DNA of 32,252 bases from contig NZ_JAFJSY010000081.1 of assembly GCF_019857225.1 (NCBI RefSeq), forward strand, positions 1-32,252, given 5' to 3'. The notes under the pieces are model-generated. The model was not told the origin of the DNA. It searched no databases and was given only the letters and a program-made list of their open reading frames with translations. This document shows positions 31,433 through 32,252 of the stretch, piece by piece (the first letter of the stretch is position 1; every line of letters begins with the position of its first letter). Source of the DNA: Streptomyces plumbidurans. Lineage in GTDB: Bacteria > Actinomycetota > Actinomycetes > Streptomycetales > Streptomycetaceae. Position numbers and translations under genes: made by a program.

Positions 31433-32079
31433 GGCCGCTCTCCAGGCACGCCCTCGCCGCCGCGGCGCTGGCCACGCTGCTCGTGGGCTGCGGCGGCCCC
31501 GGTGCCACGACGGGTGGCTCGTCCGACGTGGGCCGGGCGGGCGCACCGTCGGCCTCGGCACCCTCGACCTCGGCGTCCTCGTCCTCCGCGCCGCCGTCCG
31601 CCGGGTCGGTGCCGGCGGTGGGGCGATCCGTCCCGGTCGGGCTCCGGATTCCGGCCATCGGGGTCGACACCCCGGTGATGAAGCTGGGCCTGGCCGCGGA
31701 CGGCACCGTGCAGGTGCCGCCGATCACGGCGCACGACGAGGCGGGCTGGTACGAGCACTCCCCGACACCGGGCCAGATGGGCCCGTCGGTGATCCTCGGC
31801 CATGTCACGGTCGGCGCCTACGGGGACGGGGTGTTCCGGCATCTCGAGGAGCTGCACCGGGGCGAGAAGATCGTGGCGCGCCTGGAGAACGGCACGGCTG
31901 CGGAGTTCTCCGTGACCGGCGTACGGACGGTGGCCAAGGACCACTTCCCGACCCATGACGTCTACGGGAACGTGGACCGGCCGGAGCTGCGGCTCATCAC
32001 CTGCGGCGGCGCACTGACCGGTGACGGCTACCGCGACAACGTGATCGTCTTCGCCCGGCTCAGCTCCACGAGCCGCTGA
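31429..32079 (+). CDS. Class F sortase
   Basis: The 216-residue product begins with a lipoprotein-like signal (LLVGC, Cys21) and a Ser/Ala/Pro-rich linker (about 22-62). The sortase domain has the catalytic His125 in VILGHV, Cys192 in LITCGG and Arg202 in GYRDN. Sortases cut a sorting signal and join the protein to the cell wall or another nucleophile; targets of class F enzymes are poorly known. The start overlaps the stop of the preceding small protein, its likely substrate. The hairpin at 32105-32142 follows. Confidence 0.93.
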   Translation: MRPLSRHALAAAALATLLVGCGGPGATTGGSSDVGRAGAPSASAPSTSASSSSAPPSAGSVPAVGRSVPVGLRIPAIGVDTPVMKLGLAADGTVQVPPITAHDEAGWYEHSPTPGQMGPSVILGHVTVGAYGDGVFRHLEELHRGEKIVARLENGTAAEFSVTGVRTVAKDHFPTHDVYGNVDRPELRLITCGGALTGDGYRDNVIVFARLSSTSR

Positions 32080-32104
32080 CCGGCCCCCGCCGGTCCCGTC
32101 CCGA

Positions 32105-32142
32105 AGCCCGGGCCGATGGAACGTACGCCCTCGGCCCGGGCT
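32105..32142 (+). terminator. Terminator after the sortase gene
   Basis: AGCCCGGGCCGA (32105-32116) pairs perfectly with 32131-32142 around a 14-base loop, 25 bases after the sortase stop. Confidence 0.8.
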
Positions 32143-32150
32143 CTTCACCC

Positions 32151-32204
32151 ACGAGACCCACGAGACCCACGAGACCCACGAGACCCACGAGACCCACGAG
32201 ACCC
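32151..32204. repeat. 9-bp minisatellite, six perfect copies
   Basis: ACGAGACCC is repeated six times without change, directly after the sortase terminator. No convincing gene covers it; minus-strand frames read it as Gly-Leu-Val or Trp-Val-Ser repeats, but they look like chance frames. The last 48 bases of the window show no feature. Confidence 0.9.
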
Positions 32205-32252
32205 ACAGCCGCCCGCCCACGCGCACGACTGCCCCACCCCCCACGCATGCCC

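Noticed and set aside
32060..32248. Minus-strand frame with Gly-Leu-Val repeats at the right end
   Set aside because: The repeat is simply the minisatellite translated. There is no start context or domain, and the frame ends inside the sortase gene.

Overview
The window is chromosomal DNA of a high-GC actinobacterium, almost certainly Streptomyces or a close relative. The evidence is the extreme GC bias at third codon positions, frequent GTG starts, G+C-rich hairpins without U-tracts between genes, the rpsB-tsf-pyrH-frr-cdsA order, LAETG-type sorting signals, a class F sortase and a streptophobe-like membrane protein. No rRNA, tRNA, CRISPR array, insertion sequence or phage gene was seen. It reads as an ordinary core segment with small accessory insertions.

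Left part (1-8.3 kb): the 5' end of a divergent secreted protein, then the translation and lipid block rpsB, tsf, pyrH, frr and cdsA on the plus strand. Two minus-strand genes follow (alpha/beta hydrolase and a DUF4352-like membrane-anchored protein without a normal start codon), then rlmN. Middle left (8.3-12.3 kb): a TPP riboswitch precedes a three-gene ABC importer (thiB, thiP, thiQ-like), so thiamine uptake is probably repressed by thiamine pyrophosphate. Middle (12.3-17 kb): a sortase-anchored surface protein, a large LOG-like Rossmann protein, a glyoxalase-fold protein and a two-gene ABC system whose ATPase has degenerate motifs, all on the minus strand.

17-24.6 kb: a polyamine/GABA-type catabolic group. 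An Lrp/AsnC regulator and a class III aminotransferase run leftward, and an aminobutyraldehyde-type dehydrogenase runs rightward from a shared control region. A polyamine-type binding lipoprotein lies further right, without permease or ATPase genes in view. Between the dehydrogenase and the binding protein sit a secreted protein with collagen-like triplets and a divergent OmpR-type two-component system.

24.7-32.2 kb: an MDR-type oxidoreductase beside what looks like the 3' remnant of a TetR regulator, a second two-component system, a streptophobe-like membrane protein, a YceI-family protein, and a small sorting-signal-like protein translationally coupled to a class F sortase. A 9-bp minisatellite ends the window.

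The most interesting points are: an SD-sequestering hairpin below the TPP aptamer; a GNRA-capped hairpin in the rpsB leader; the start-less DUF4352 gene with a CTGA junction; the TetR remnant; the collagen-like protein next to its own two-component system; an ABC ATPase with several altered catalytic motifs; and an inverted repeat that exactly fills a putative promoter spacer upstream of the YceI gene. I did not find a clearly new multi-gene system.
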